Of a stretch of DNA of 7,873 nucleotides, positions 1 through 6,610 are shown piece after piece. The notes beneath the pieces were generated by a model. It had not been told where the DNA came from. It saw nothing but the letters and a program-made list of their open reading frames with translations, and searched no databases. Source of the DNA: Bacillota bacterium. GTDB lineage: Bacteria; Bacillota; Clostridia; Acetivibrionales; DSM-2933. Both the position numbers and the translations under genes were made by a program. Positions within the stretch are counted from its first letter, which is position 1. Every line of letters begins with the position of its first letter. Location: positions 1 to 7,873 of the forward strand of contig JAUZPS010000209.1 of NCBI GenBank assembly GCA_030705945.1. The letters are read 5' to 3'.

Positions 1-2002
1 AAAGGTTTACATTTATATCGTTTGAGAAGACTCTGACATAATCGGATTGATTTATTTCACCGCTTTCAGGTAACGTTGCCCGAATATTGAGCCTTACCTG
101 TTGCTCTCCTTGAGCCTTGTTTTTTAATTCAGGAGTGTATTTTACGTTTATGTTTCCTTTGGTATCAGTAGTTCCGCTGCCATTTTTAATTCCACTGAAA
201 TAATCATCAATGAAATAGTCAACTTTAAGATTTGCAACCCCTGTCCCTTCAAAAAAGGATGATTTTATGCCGAAATTAACTTGCTGACCTGGGAAGATAG
301 CCTGTTTATCCTTTGTGATATCTATTTTGTAAGATGGTTTTGTATAATTATAGACCTTTACAAACATACTTGAAATTAGAGTATCATCACGTTTTATCTC
401 TAGATTATATCCTCCGGGTTCAAGCGTTGGAAGCTTAATTTCGCCTTCATAAAAACCGTCTTTTACATCAATTATTTTCTTTATCAAAGGTTCCTGGGTA
501 CTGTTGAAACCATAGCCTTTATCCAGAGTAACCGTTAGTCCATTAACTTCTTCATCTTTATACCGATTCTTCAAAAAGCCCCAGAAGTTAATCGTATCAT
601 CAGGCTGGTACATACTTCTGTCAGTGTAGAAATAGTTCCAGTAGAATTCGGATGGCTGGCTGCCATAGGAACTGTAGTCAAGAACCGAGATGTATCCCTC
701 TTTGGTGGTTATTTTTACATACTGAGGTTTATAGTTATAATCCTCGTTTTTATCCTTAGTTGGAGTGTCCAAATAAGCTATGCCTTTTGAGTCTGTAACA
801 CCGGAGCTTCCTAAATCGCTGAAAGCAACAAGAGCTCCTTCCATCGGTGATTTATTAGATAGATCATTAAGCCATACCAATGTCTTTGTGTTGCTTTTTG
901 TAAGATAAACACATGTGTCTGTGATCTGGAGGAATGTCTGGAACCTGAGGTCATCCCAGTAGCTGTCAACCAAATAGTATCCTCTTGGCAATGCTTTGGG
1001 TACTTCCATGTATTGATTTGCATTATAATCACCCTTTTTTACCTGAAGGGTTTGAGTAAAAGACTGAATCGCATCAAGGCCGGTTACTGATATAAAGTTA
1101 TTTCTCTTTGCTATTCCCCAGTAAGGCTCTGTCTGCTTTTGACTAAGAGCGTCATAAAATGAATCAAAGCTTTTATATGCATATATTTTGGTATTGACGT
1201 CTATTGAATTTTTTTTATATACACTTTCATTTAGATAGAAATTTAACGGAATAACAGGAGCGCTCTCTGTCTTATAATCATAGACATTTCTTATGTATGA
1301 TATAAAGCCATTAGTTTTATCTGAGACGGAAGCATCAGATTTCTTGTATGTTTCAAAGGAAAACACATAGTCCTCATCAATGCTTTTTGATGTGTTTTTA
1401 AGCTTCAATCCTTTTTTTATCTTTATTGTGTAGACGGTTCCTTCTTCCAGTTTTTTGGGAACGAATACAATGGTTTTTTTGTGTCTTTCGAACCTTCCTT
1501 CAACCTTTGGCGCTATTTCAAACAGATTATCAATATCATCAAAATCTTCCTGGCTAAAGTTTATTTCAATACCGCTGTCGGTGGGGACATTTACCGATTT
1601 GTCACCAGGCAGGGTCCCAAGAATCCTGAAGGTTTGAGTGGTTTGAAATGACCAAGTAATTTCAGTATCCAGCTTAAGTCTGATAATATAGATGCTGTTT
1701 TCAAGTAGCTGTCTTTTAGGAGTTATGGTAAATCTTTTTGCATCTGACATAATAACGTCAGGCGCGGGTTCTCCGTCAATGGAAAGGGCAGACTTTACTT
1801 TCTCTAAAGAAATATCATTCATAGCTTTAAGCAAAAAACTTGTATCAGTAGATATGCCCGTAGAGTCTTTATTTAGGGGAGTAAGACTAAAACCGCTTTT
1901 TAATAATGATTCGAAGCTTTTTTCATCAAGTCCTGCGGATGGAGTGAACGTGAATAGTAAAATACATAAGATTAACAGGTTTGAAATAATTCTTTTTAAC
2001 AT
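1..2002 (-). CDS. Secreted alpha-2-macroglobulin family protein with Ig-like domains (partial, C-terminus beyond window)
   Basis: The frame is open from ATG at 2002 to the left edge (667 codons seen). The start is supported by GAGGAG about six bases upstream. Residues 1-24 are a Sec signal peptide: MLKR, a hydrophobic core (LLILCILLFTF), then PSAG. The only Cys there (LILC) lacks a small residue before it, so this is not a good lipobox. Residues about 45-122 and 130-217 look like bacterial Ig-like (SbsA/Big_5-type) modules, the second ending in YVFSFET. Residues about 375-412 resemble a macroglobulin/carboxypeptidase-regulatory-like beta domain. The stretch at 460-476 (TDRSMYQPDDTINFWGF) matches the MG2 hallmark of alpha-2-macroglobulins, and another MG-like domain starts near 557. 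Family members are large extracellular protease traps or surface proteins; any thioester motif (CxEQ) would lie outside the window. Family call is confident; trapping function is inferred. Confidence 0.85.
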   Translation of the reverse strand, partial: MLKRIISNLLILCILLFTFTPSAGLDEKSFESLLKSGFSLTPLNKDSTGISTDTSFLLKAMNDISLEKVKSALSIDGEPAPDVIMSDAKRFTITPKRQLLENSIYIIRLKLDTEITWSFQTTQTFRILGTLPGDKSVNVPTDSGIEINFSQEDFDDIDNLFEIAPKVEGRFERHKKTIVFVPKKLEEGTVYTIKIKKGLKLKNTSKSIDEDYVFSFETYKKSDASVSDKTNGFISYIRNVYDYKTESAPVIPLNFYLNESVYKKNSIDVNTKIYAYKSFDSFYDALSQKQTEPYWGIAKRNNFISVTGLDAIQSFTQTLQVKKGDYNANQYMEVPKALPRGYYLVDSYWDDLRFQTFLQITDTCVYLTKSNTKTLVWLNDLSNKSPMEGALVAFSDLGSSGVTDSKGIAYLDTPTKDKNEDYNYKPQYVKITTKEGYISVLDYSSYGSQPSEFYWNYFYTDRSMYQPDDTINFWGFLKNRYKDEEVNGLTVTLDKGYGFNSTQEPLIKKIIDVKDGFYEGEIKLPTLEPGGYNLEIKRDDTLISSMFVKVYNYTKPSYKIDITKDKQAIFPGQQVNFGIKSSFFEGTGVANLKVDYFIDDYFSGIKNGSGTTDTKGNINVKYTPELKNKAQGEQQVRLNIRATLPESGEINQSDYVRVFSNDINVNL

Positions 2003-2165
2003 AAAAATCTCCTCTCTGTGATGTTGTTTAATAGACATTTGAAACTTTACATTATAAATCCAACTAAACTAAAATAATTATTAATATTACATTTAGCAGA
2101 GCAAAATATTGAACGGTTAATGGTATTTTGCGATAGATAAATGTAAAAGATTAATTGATTTTAAT

Positions 2166-2204
2166 ATGCGCCAAACAAAAATGTCGCTTCTTATAAAGGC
2201 GCAT
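2166..2204. repeat. Inverted repeat ATGCGCC / GGCGCAT
   Basis: Perfect 7-bp arms at 2166-2172 and 2198-2204 are separated by 25 bases, GC-rich within a very AT-rich spacer. It lies about 165 bp upstream of the macroglobulin start. It could be a regulator-binding site or a weak RNA hairpin. There is no T-tract, so it is not a terminator. Confidence 0.35.
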
Positions 2205-2307
2205 GTAATTATTTTACTGTTTAAATTTGTATTTGTAAAATATCAATAAGCATAAATGATTTGACGTATAAAAATTAAGAAAGTTCCGAGTATTCAGAGT
2301 TCTTGTG

Positions 2308-2356
2308 AAATTAAAAATACCCTATAGAATTATTTTTATCTATTCTATAGGGTATT
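2308..2356 (-). terminator. Rho-independent terminator downstream of the coat remnant / oxidoreductase
   Basis: A perfect 15-bp stem has arms 2316-2330 (AATACCCTATAGAAT) and 2342-2356 and an 11-base loop. Read on the minus strand, the stem ends in GGGTATT and runs into TTTAATTT. The stem is symmetric, but the T-rich tail favours the minus strand. It would end transcripts from the oxidoreductase and coat remnant before the macroglobulin gene. Confidence 0.75.
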
Positions 2357-2444
2357 AAGCGGCTAGCTTTTTAGAGAGTGTGAAGAAATATTTATAAATT
2401 TTTTCTATAATTAATTTTTGGCCAGTACATCCTTTTATTATTAT

Positions 2445-2482
2445 TTTGCCATAAAATTTCCGTTATTTATTTGCCATAAAAT
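2445..2482. repeat. Short direct repeat at the 3' end of the coat gene
   Basis: The 13-mer TTTGCCATAAAAT occurs at 2445-2457 and again at 2470-2482, 25 bp apart. The second copy encodes the end of the coat protein (FMAN). The first lies just after the stop codon. With the flanking AT-rich bases it looks like a local duplication of the gene's 3' end. Confidence 0.5.
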
Positions 2483-2891
2483 CAGGCTTAGCGGCATAAC
2501 ATTTCTTCTCACCTAATTTTTCCTGCACAAGATTGAGAGCCTCTCCAAATCTCTGGAAATGAACAACTTCTCTTTCTCTCAAAAACCTCAGTGGGTCAAT
2601 AACGTCAGGATCATCAGAGAGGTTAATCAGATTCTCGTAAGTTGCTCTTGCCTTCTGTTCTGCTGCAAGGTCCTCATGCAAGTCTGCTATAGGATCACCC
2701 TTTGACTGTATATATGCTGCTGTAAATGGGTTGCCTGCAGCACTCACGGGATAAACAGCATGGTCATGATCGGAATAATATGCCCCAAGACCTTCCTTCT
2801 CCAATACTTTTGCAGGGACGCCCTTGCATAGTTGGAAGACCATTGAGCCCACCATTTCAAGATGCGCAAGTTCTTCTGTACCTATATCGTT
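2463..2891 (-). pseudogene. cotJC: 5'-truncated spore-coat protein CotJC / manganese-catalase-like
   Basis: The minus frame starts abruptly at NDIGTEELAHLE and runs to the stop at 2463. The signature blocks GLGAYYSDHDHAVYP, FTAAYIQSKGDPIADLHEDL and AEQKARATYENLINL are present, as is REREVVHFQRFGEAL; all are typical of CotJC and related manganese catalases. Retained putative metal ligands are E and H of EELAH, E of AEQKA and H of EVVHF. Missing are the usual 50-60 N-terminal residues, including the first ligand Glu of the PDGELGA-type block. Upstream, the frame passes through 37 bp with no homology into the oxidoreductase 3' end and meets a stop (TAG). It has no ATG, GTG or TTG before ATG 2855, which lies inside a conserved helix and has no Shine-Dalgarno. 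CotJC normally joins the inner coat with CotJA and CotJB, both absent here. I infer a non-functional remnant; a short 130-residue product from ATG 2855 is possible but unlikely to bind metal. Confidence 0.75.
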
Positions 2892-2925
2892 GCCAAAATG
2901 GTATAACTTAGGAATTTTGAAAAGT

Positions 2926-4422
2926 TTATTTAATCTTTTTTGCGCATGAGTATGCCGCAGCCAGCGCGCCCGGTATACCGCCTATCTGCATTGCCCAGCA
3001 TGATCCTATGTATAAATTTTTAACGGGTGTATCTACTTTTATTGTCATGAAACCACCTTCATAGAACTTCTTTTTTGGATTCCAGCTCCATGAAGAACTT
3101 GCTCCGTCAGTGTTGTGAGTGAAGCGTTCATAGGTTAAGGGTGTGGCCGAATCGCAATATTCAATATAGTTCTTTAGGTCGGGTATAAGCTTTGAAGCCT
3201 TGCCGATAATCGCTTCTGTTGCTTTTGCTTTTAGTTCCTTATACTTTTTCCTGTCACCGTTACCCCAGTTTTGCATCCACTTGTATGGAACCAAAGTTTG
3301 AAGCATAAGTGAAGACTTTCCGGAAGGGGCATGCTTCGGATTTACCATTGATGGGGAATAGAGCGTTAAGGAGGTTTTATTGAAAAATTCCTCATCACAA
3401 GAATTGTATATATCACAACCCGGCTGCTCATCATGGAGCGACACATGAGGAGTTTTAATATACTTTGAAAGATCTTCATTTGACATTCCAAGTCCCAAGT
3501 AAACAGTAAAGAAGCCTTCGGACACAGGAGCGTTTTCAACCTTTTTCTGCATATCCAGTGGTATTAACTTTTTGTCATCTAAAAGCTTAAGCAAGGTCTT
3601 TTTATAATCACATGCAGAGACAACATAGTCTGCATTGTATTTCTTGCCGTTGCATGATACTCCGACAGCTTTGCCGTTATTGGTTATAATCCCGTCAACA
3701 TAAGCGTTTAGTTTAATTTCTCCACCGAGAGCAATGAAATTATCAGCAAGGACATCGGCCCATGACTGCATACCGTTCTTTACTGTCCAGTAATCACCAA
3801 GAAGGGCAGATATTGCAGATAAATACGCTGATGCATCAGGATAGCCCATGCTTCTGAAAATCCGGTACAGCTGTGAGTCTTCAGGGAAAAACCTGGCTGC
3901 GAACTCTGATAAGGTTACATCACGGTATTCATTCATGACTTTCATGAGTTTTCTTCCTCTAAATATAAAAGGAATTATTGACAATAAATAAGGAAATCCA
4001 CTGAAAAGAAAGGGCAGGGGTTTATCTGGCGAGCCAAAAGCGTTGTCTATTTTGTCAACTTCTGAGAAATATGCGTCAAGTTTGTCTTTATCGTCTGGAA
4101 AACCTTTATATACAATGTTTTTATAGTTTTCATATGTATCAGGTATTCCATCAAAATTTTCTGATACAAATCTTAGTTTTTGCCTTACGAATTCAATCTT
4201 ATCGTACACCCCAATATCTTTCATTGCTTTAAAGACGGACGAAGAGGCTTCAAACGATAATGTGCCGCTTTCAAAATAAAAACCGTTTCTATAAAAACCA
4301 GCTGTATAACCTCCGTGCATACTATGGGACTCAAATATTGTTACCTTATGCCCTTTTTGGGCGAGAAGGTTACCGGTGACAAGTCCGCCGAATCCAGAAC
4401 CGATGATAATTATTTCCTTCAT
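2926..4422 (-). CDS. FAD-dependent oxidoreductase, phytoene desaturase / carotenoid isomerase-like family
   Basis: This is a complete 498-residue protein. ATG 4422 is preceded by AAAGGGG at about eight bases. The N-terminus is a Rossmann dinucleotide fold: IIIIGSGFGG (residues 4-13, GxGxxG) and E31 at the end of the second strand (VTIFES) to hold the ribose. A GG pair (37-38) and the NGFYFESGTLSFE block follow, as in phytoene dehydrogenase-like proteins (COG1233). The C-terminal NLYIGSCWAMQIGGIPGALAAAY (from 469) is the second FAD contact. The family's GG.PGA turn is kept, but the usual acidic or Gln residue after the Gly is Ser-Cys. Family members desaturate or isomerise polyenes or oxidise lipids; the substrate here cannot be told, and no carotenoid genes are nearby. 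The product lacks a signal peptide and is likely cytoplasmic or membrane-peripheral. The stop lies 34 bp before coat-protein homology begins, so the two are probably one transcript. Confidence 0.85.
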   Translation of the reverse strand: MKEIIIIGSGFGGLVTGNLLAQKGHKVTIFESHSMHGGYTAGFYRNGFYFESGTLSFEASSSVFKAMKDIGVYDKIEFVRQKLRFVSENFDGIPDTYENYKNIVYKGFPDDKDKLDAYFSEVDKIDNAFGSPDKPLPFLFSGFPYLLSIIPFIFRGRKLMKVMNEYRDVTLSEFAARFFPEDSQLYRIFRSMGYPDASAYLSAISALLGDYWTVKNGMQSWADVLADNFIALGGEIKLNAYVDGIITNNGKAVGVSCNGKKYNADYVVSACDYKKTLLKLLDDKKLIPLDMQKKVENAPVSEGFFTVYLGLGMSNEDLSKYIKTPHVSLHDEQPGCDIYNSCDEEFFNKTSLTLYSPSMVNPKHAPSGKSSLMLQTLVPYKWMQNWGNGDRKKYKELKAKATEAIIGKASKLIPDLKNYIEYCDSATPLTYERFTHNTDGASSSWSWNPKKKFYEGGFMTIKVDTPVKNLYIGSCWAMQIGGIPGALAAAYSCAKKIK

Positions 4423-4595
4423 AATGTATCCCCTTTGTGTTATTTTTCTAGACCTTTAAAAATGTTGAAAATATAACTTCCGATAATAACTTCGATCACG
4501 CGTTCACTTAATTTACGAGCACCTGCTCAGAATTGGAAGTGATATTTTAATCATTTATTAAATTGTTCAACACTTAAGTATACGAATGGTGGTAG

Positions 4596-4623
4596 GAAAT
4601 GTCTGATATATTTATATCATTTC
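4596..4623. repeat. Bulged inverted repeat
   Basis: GAAAT (4596-4600) plus GATATA (4605-4610) pair with TATATCATTTC (4613-4623), leaving a four-base bulge (4601-4604) and a two-base loop. It is AT-rich and in non-coding DNA. The role is unknown: regulator site, RNA structure or chance. Confidence 0.3.
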
Positions 4624-4669
4624 TGGAGTAAGTAATTCATTAAAATATTAAATAAAATAACATACATTG

Positions 4670-4677
4670 TTGCGCCA
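4670..4677 (+). repeat. Left copy of TTGCGCCA direct repeat (candidate attL core)
   Basis: The 8-mer is identical to that at 6611-6618, and the two bracket the SHOCT and recombinase genes exactly. The outer left flank carries ACATA at 4660-4664. That pairs symmetrically with TATGT at 6624-6628 when the interior is removed. The role as recombination core is inferred. Confidence 0.45.
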
Positions 4678-4704
4678 ACTCACATAGGGTTGGCATTTTT
4701 TTTT
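4674..4704 (+). terminator. Plus-strand rho-independent terminator upstream of the SHOCT gene
   Basis: Stem GCCAAC (4674-4679) / GTTGGC (4689-4694), with a possible extra T-G pair and a nine-base loop, is followed by A and nine Ts (4696-4704). No plus-strand gene precedes it, so what it stops is unclear. It may shield the recombinase unit from read-through. The first four stem bases (GCCA) fall inside the TTGCGCCA repeat. Confidence 0.7.
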
Positions 4705-4732
4705 CAACAAAAGAATAACTTATTCATATAGT
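4704..4732 (+). promoter_or_regulatory. Possible promoter of the SHOCT-recombinase unit
   Basis: TCAACA (4704-4709, 4 of 6 to the -35 consensus) and TATAGT (4727-4732, 5 of 6 to the -10 consensus) are 17 bp apart. They lie directly after the terminator and 30 bp before the SHOCT ATG. The position is right but the -35 is weak, as might suit a tightly limited recombinase. Confidence 0.35.
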
Positions 4733-4762
4733 AATTCAGGATTAATTGATAGGTGAAGTTCT

Positions 4763-4912
4763 ATGAATATTACTGATAAAAAAATAGAACTTACAAAAAC
4801 AGAAAAGGAAAATTTCGAAAGAGAGTTTAAAACAGCAATTCTGTACCAGTTGTATTCGGAAAAACTACTAACAATTGAGCAATTTAAAAAGGTCTTAAAT
4901 GCAGTTGAATAA
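4763..4912 (+). CDS. Small SHOCT-like protein upstream of the recombinase
   Basis: This 49-residue protein starts at ATG 4763 with AGGTGA (4751-4756) six bases upstream, a strong start for so short a gene. The N-terminal half is highly charged (KKIELTKTEKENFEREF). The C-terminal half, AILYQLYSEKLLTIEQFKKVLNAVE, has the SHOCT pattern: a short helix, L(L/I)T.E(E/Q)(F/Y), then a second helix. Short SHOCT-like proteins next to large serine recombinases are a recurring arrangement in Clostridia, but their role is not established; binding DNA or the recombinase is a reasonable guess. The stop is 54 bp before the recombinase ATG, so the two are probably co-transcribed. Family assignment is from pattern only. 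Confidence 0.65.
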   Translation: MNITDKKIELTKTEKENFEREFKTAILYQLYSEKLLTIEQFKKVLNAVE

Positions 4913-4953
4913 TCATAAAACTATGATAATGGATTTTGAAAAAATATTCAATT

Positions 4954-4960
4954 GATGGTG
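4954..4960 (+). promoter_or_regulatory. Ribosome binding site deciding the recombinase start
   Basis: GATGGTG differs at one base from GGAGGTG and sits six bases before ATG 4967. The earlier in-frame TTG 4952 and ATG 4955 have no Shine-Dalgarno. They would also add residues before the resolvase strand (RTRVVAYCRVS), where family proteins normally begin. Confidence 0.55.
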
Positions 4961-4966
4961 TTGTAT

Positions 4967-6574
4967 ATGAGAACAAGAGTAGTTGCGTACTGTCGGGTTT
5001 CCACAGACAAAGATGATCAGCAGAATTCCTTTGACAGTCAAAAAAAATATTTTGAAGAATATATAAAATCCAAAGCTGACTGGGAATTTGTCGATATATA
5101 CGCCGATGAAGGAATAAGTGGAACATCGGTTGAAAAAAGAGAAGGTTTTAAAAGAATGATTGAGGACGCTTATGATAGAAGGTTTGATTTGATTTTGACT
5201 AAGGAGATCGCAAGGTTTGCAAGAAATACAAAGGATAGCCTTGAGTATACCAGAAAATTAAGGAAACTGAATATAGGTGTTGTTTTTACAATTGACAATA
5301 TTAATACCCTTGATTCAGATGGTGAGTTAAGGCTTACAATAATGTCTGCGATTGCTCAGGACGAGAGCAGGAGAACTTCGGAACGTGTAAAGTGGGGACA
5401 AAAAAGAAGAATGGAGCAGGGAGTAGTTTTTGGAAGAGAACTATTAGGATACCATTTGAGGAATGGTGTGTTATCAGTTAATCCGGAGGAAGCTGAAATT
5501 GTAAAACTGATTTTTCATAAATATGTTGTTGAAGGCAAAGGCGCCCACGTAATTGCAAGAGAATTATATGAAGAAGGTATAACTACAAAAAGGCAACTTG
5601 GAAAATGGTCAAATACCATGATTCTTAAGGTGTTAAGGAATGAAAAATATGTTGGCGACTTAGCCCAGAGAAAGACTTATACACCTGATTACTTGGATCA
5701 TAAGAAGAAATTTAATAAAGGGGAAGAAGAGATTATTTATATTAAGGGACATCACACGCCGATTATTGACAGAGATATGTGGGAGGCTGCTCAAGATCAA
5801 TTAAAAAGCAGAACATCATCAGATGGTTCTAATAGTAAATACAGCAATAGATATTGGTGTTCAGGGAAAATTATATGCGGAGAATGTGGAAGCAGATTTG
5901 TCTGTAGGACAAAGAAACTTAAAAATGGGCAAAAATACAAAGCATGGAGATGTATGGAGTCTGCAAAAAATGGCAACCTAAAAGTTGACGCTCATGGTAA
6001 CCGGGTTGGCTGCAAAAATAGCAATATTAATCATGTTGTTTTGGGAAGCATCGTAAGTTTGGTATTCAAATCTATAAATCTTAATAGAGAACAAATTCTG
6101 TCGGAGTTAGCGCATGATATAAGGAAGCTAAACAAGCCTCAAAAAATAATAAATATTGATTCTTTGGTCAATCGATTAAATGCAATTGATAGTAAGAAGG
6201 AAAAAGTTATTGACAATATGATAGAAGGACACATTTCGAAAGATGACATGATCCTGATGAATAAAAAATATGACTTTGAGAAAGACAAAATTAAAACAGA
6301 AATCCAAAACATTGAACAGATTAACATTGAAAATTGCAGACAAGACGATAAATTGCAAATGAATGTTGAACGCATAAAAGCAATTTTATATGAAATGAAT
6401 AGCAGCGATTTGGAGGAAATCTATAGAAGGCTGATTCGTAAAGTAATTGTGTATAATGATAAAATAATTGTTATTTTTTTAAACATTTCAGCTGAGCCTA
6501 TCAAAGTCCAGTATTATAGTTCGGGCAGGAATGGGAGATATAAAATTGATTATAAATTCATTGGTGGAATGTGA
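4967..6574 (+). CDS. Large serine recombinase (site-specific DNA recombinase)
   Basis: The protein has 535 residues from ATG 4967. Residues 3 to about 145 are the resolvase catalytic domain, with YCRVSTD (8-14) placing the nucleophile at Ser12. Conserved Arg10 and the EIARFARN block (Arg83, Arg86) follow, with SAIAQDESRRTSERVKWG at the start of helix E. Residues about 158-285 are the recombinase DNA-binding domain (GYHLRNGVLSVNPEEAEIVKLIF; TTKRQLGKWSNTMILKVLRNEKYVG). A zinc ribbon follows (C304-x2-C307, C329, C349), then a Lys/Glu/Ile-rich coiled-coil region in about residues 380-460. Length and order match integrases of the TnpX/phage type that cut both strands, form a 5'-phosphoserine link and rotate ends between attachment sites. 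All key residues are present, so it is probably active. No hairpin terminator follows it, so transcripts could run into the WGR gene. Its target sites are proposed, not shown. Confidence 0.95.
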   Translation: MRTRVVAYCRVSTDKDDQQNSFDSQKKYFEEYIKSKADWEFVDIYADEGISGTSVEKREGFKRMIEDAYDRRFDLILTKEIARFARNTKDSLEYTRKLRKLNIGVVFTIDNINTLDSDGELRLTIMSAIAQDESRRTSERVKWGQKRRMEQGVVFGRELLGYHLRNGVLSVNPEEAEIVKLIFHKYVVEGKGAHVIARELYEEGITTKRQLGKWSNTMILKVLRNEKYVGDLAQRKTYTPDYLDHKKKFNKGEEEIIYIKGHHTPIIDRDMWEAAQDQLKSRTSSDGSNSKYSNRYWCSGKIICGECGSRFVCRTKKLKNGQKYKAWRCMESAKNGNLKVDAHGNRVGCKNSNINHVVLGSIVSLVFKSINLNREQILSELAHDIRKLNKPQKIINIDSLVNRLNAIDSKKEKVIDNMIEGHISKDDMILMNKKYDFEKDKIKTEIQNIEQINIENCRQDDKLQMNVERIKAILYEMNSSDLEEIYRRLIRKVIVYNDKIIVIFLNISAEPIKVQYYSSGRNGRYKIDYKFIGGM

Positions 6575-6610
6575 ATAGTGGGATATACTGTGAACCCTTT
6601 GAAAATCTTA

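Larger units (their letters stand above)
2003..2462. other. Intergenic region between the macroglobulin gene and the coat-protein remnant
   Basis: This 460-bp stretch has no credible coding frame on either strand. It holds the ribosome binding site of the macroglobulin gene (minus-strand GAGGAG, about 2009-2014). A perfect minus-strand -10 hexamer TATAAT lies at 2051-2056, without a good -35. An alternative pair is TTTACA (2142-2147) and TACCAT (2120-2125), 16 bp apart. A 7-bp inverted repeat (2166-2204), a strong terminator (2308-2356) and a short direct repeat reaching into the coat remnant (from 2445) complete it. The macroglobulin promoter is expected here, but I cannot choose between the weak candidates. 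Confidence 0.6.
4423..4762. other. Intergenic region between divergent oxidoreductase and SHOCT/recombinase genes
   Basis: No coding frame is credible in these 340 bp. They hold the oxidoreductase ribosome binding site (next to 4422), but no convincing minus-strand promoter was found. A small perfect palindrome GAGCA-CC-TGCTC lies at 4517-4528 and a bulged hairpin at 4596-4623. The proposed left element junction (4670-4677), a plus-strand terminator (4674-4704) and a weak plus-strand promoter (4704-4732) follow. The palindrome lies about 100 bp upstream of the oxidoreductase and could be an operator; nothing more supports that. Confidence 0.55.

Noticed and set aside
811..2021. Open frames opposite or out of frame with the macroglobulin gene (811-1032 minus, 1455-1637 plus, 1692-2021 plus)
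   Set aside because: They overlap a continuous 667-codon frame with a signal peptide and recognisable domains; their translations are low-complexity without family patterns.
2726..2911. Plus-strand frame of 61 codons
   Set aside because: It is antisense to the conserved coat-protein homology and has no ribosome binding site or recognisable motif.
4681..4688. CACATAGG repeated at 6663-6670 as an alternative element boundary
   Set aside because: Using it as the core gives no comparable symmetric flanks, and the right copy falls only 20 bp from the WGR start; it is probably chance.
4912..4927. Small hairpin ATCATA-AAAC-TATGAT between the SHOCT and recombinase genes
   Set aside because: It is only 6 bp, AT-only apart from one G-C pair, and without a T-tract; not a terminator and common by chance in such DNA.
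4923..4955. Ten-codon frame (MIMDFEKIFN) whose TGA overlaps ATG 4955, as in translational coupling
   Set aside because: It has no Shine-Dalgarno, and the recombinase start at 4967 has its own better-placed site.
4884..5126. Minus-strand frame of 80 codons
   Set aside because: It is antisense to the resolvase catalytic domain and the SHOCT gene end; an AT-rich shadow.
6139..6375. Two overlapping minus-strand hydrophobic frames
   Set aside because: They are antisense to the Lys/Glu/Asn-rich coiled-coil of the recombinase, which always yields Phe/Leu/Ile-rich shadows.
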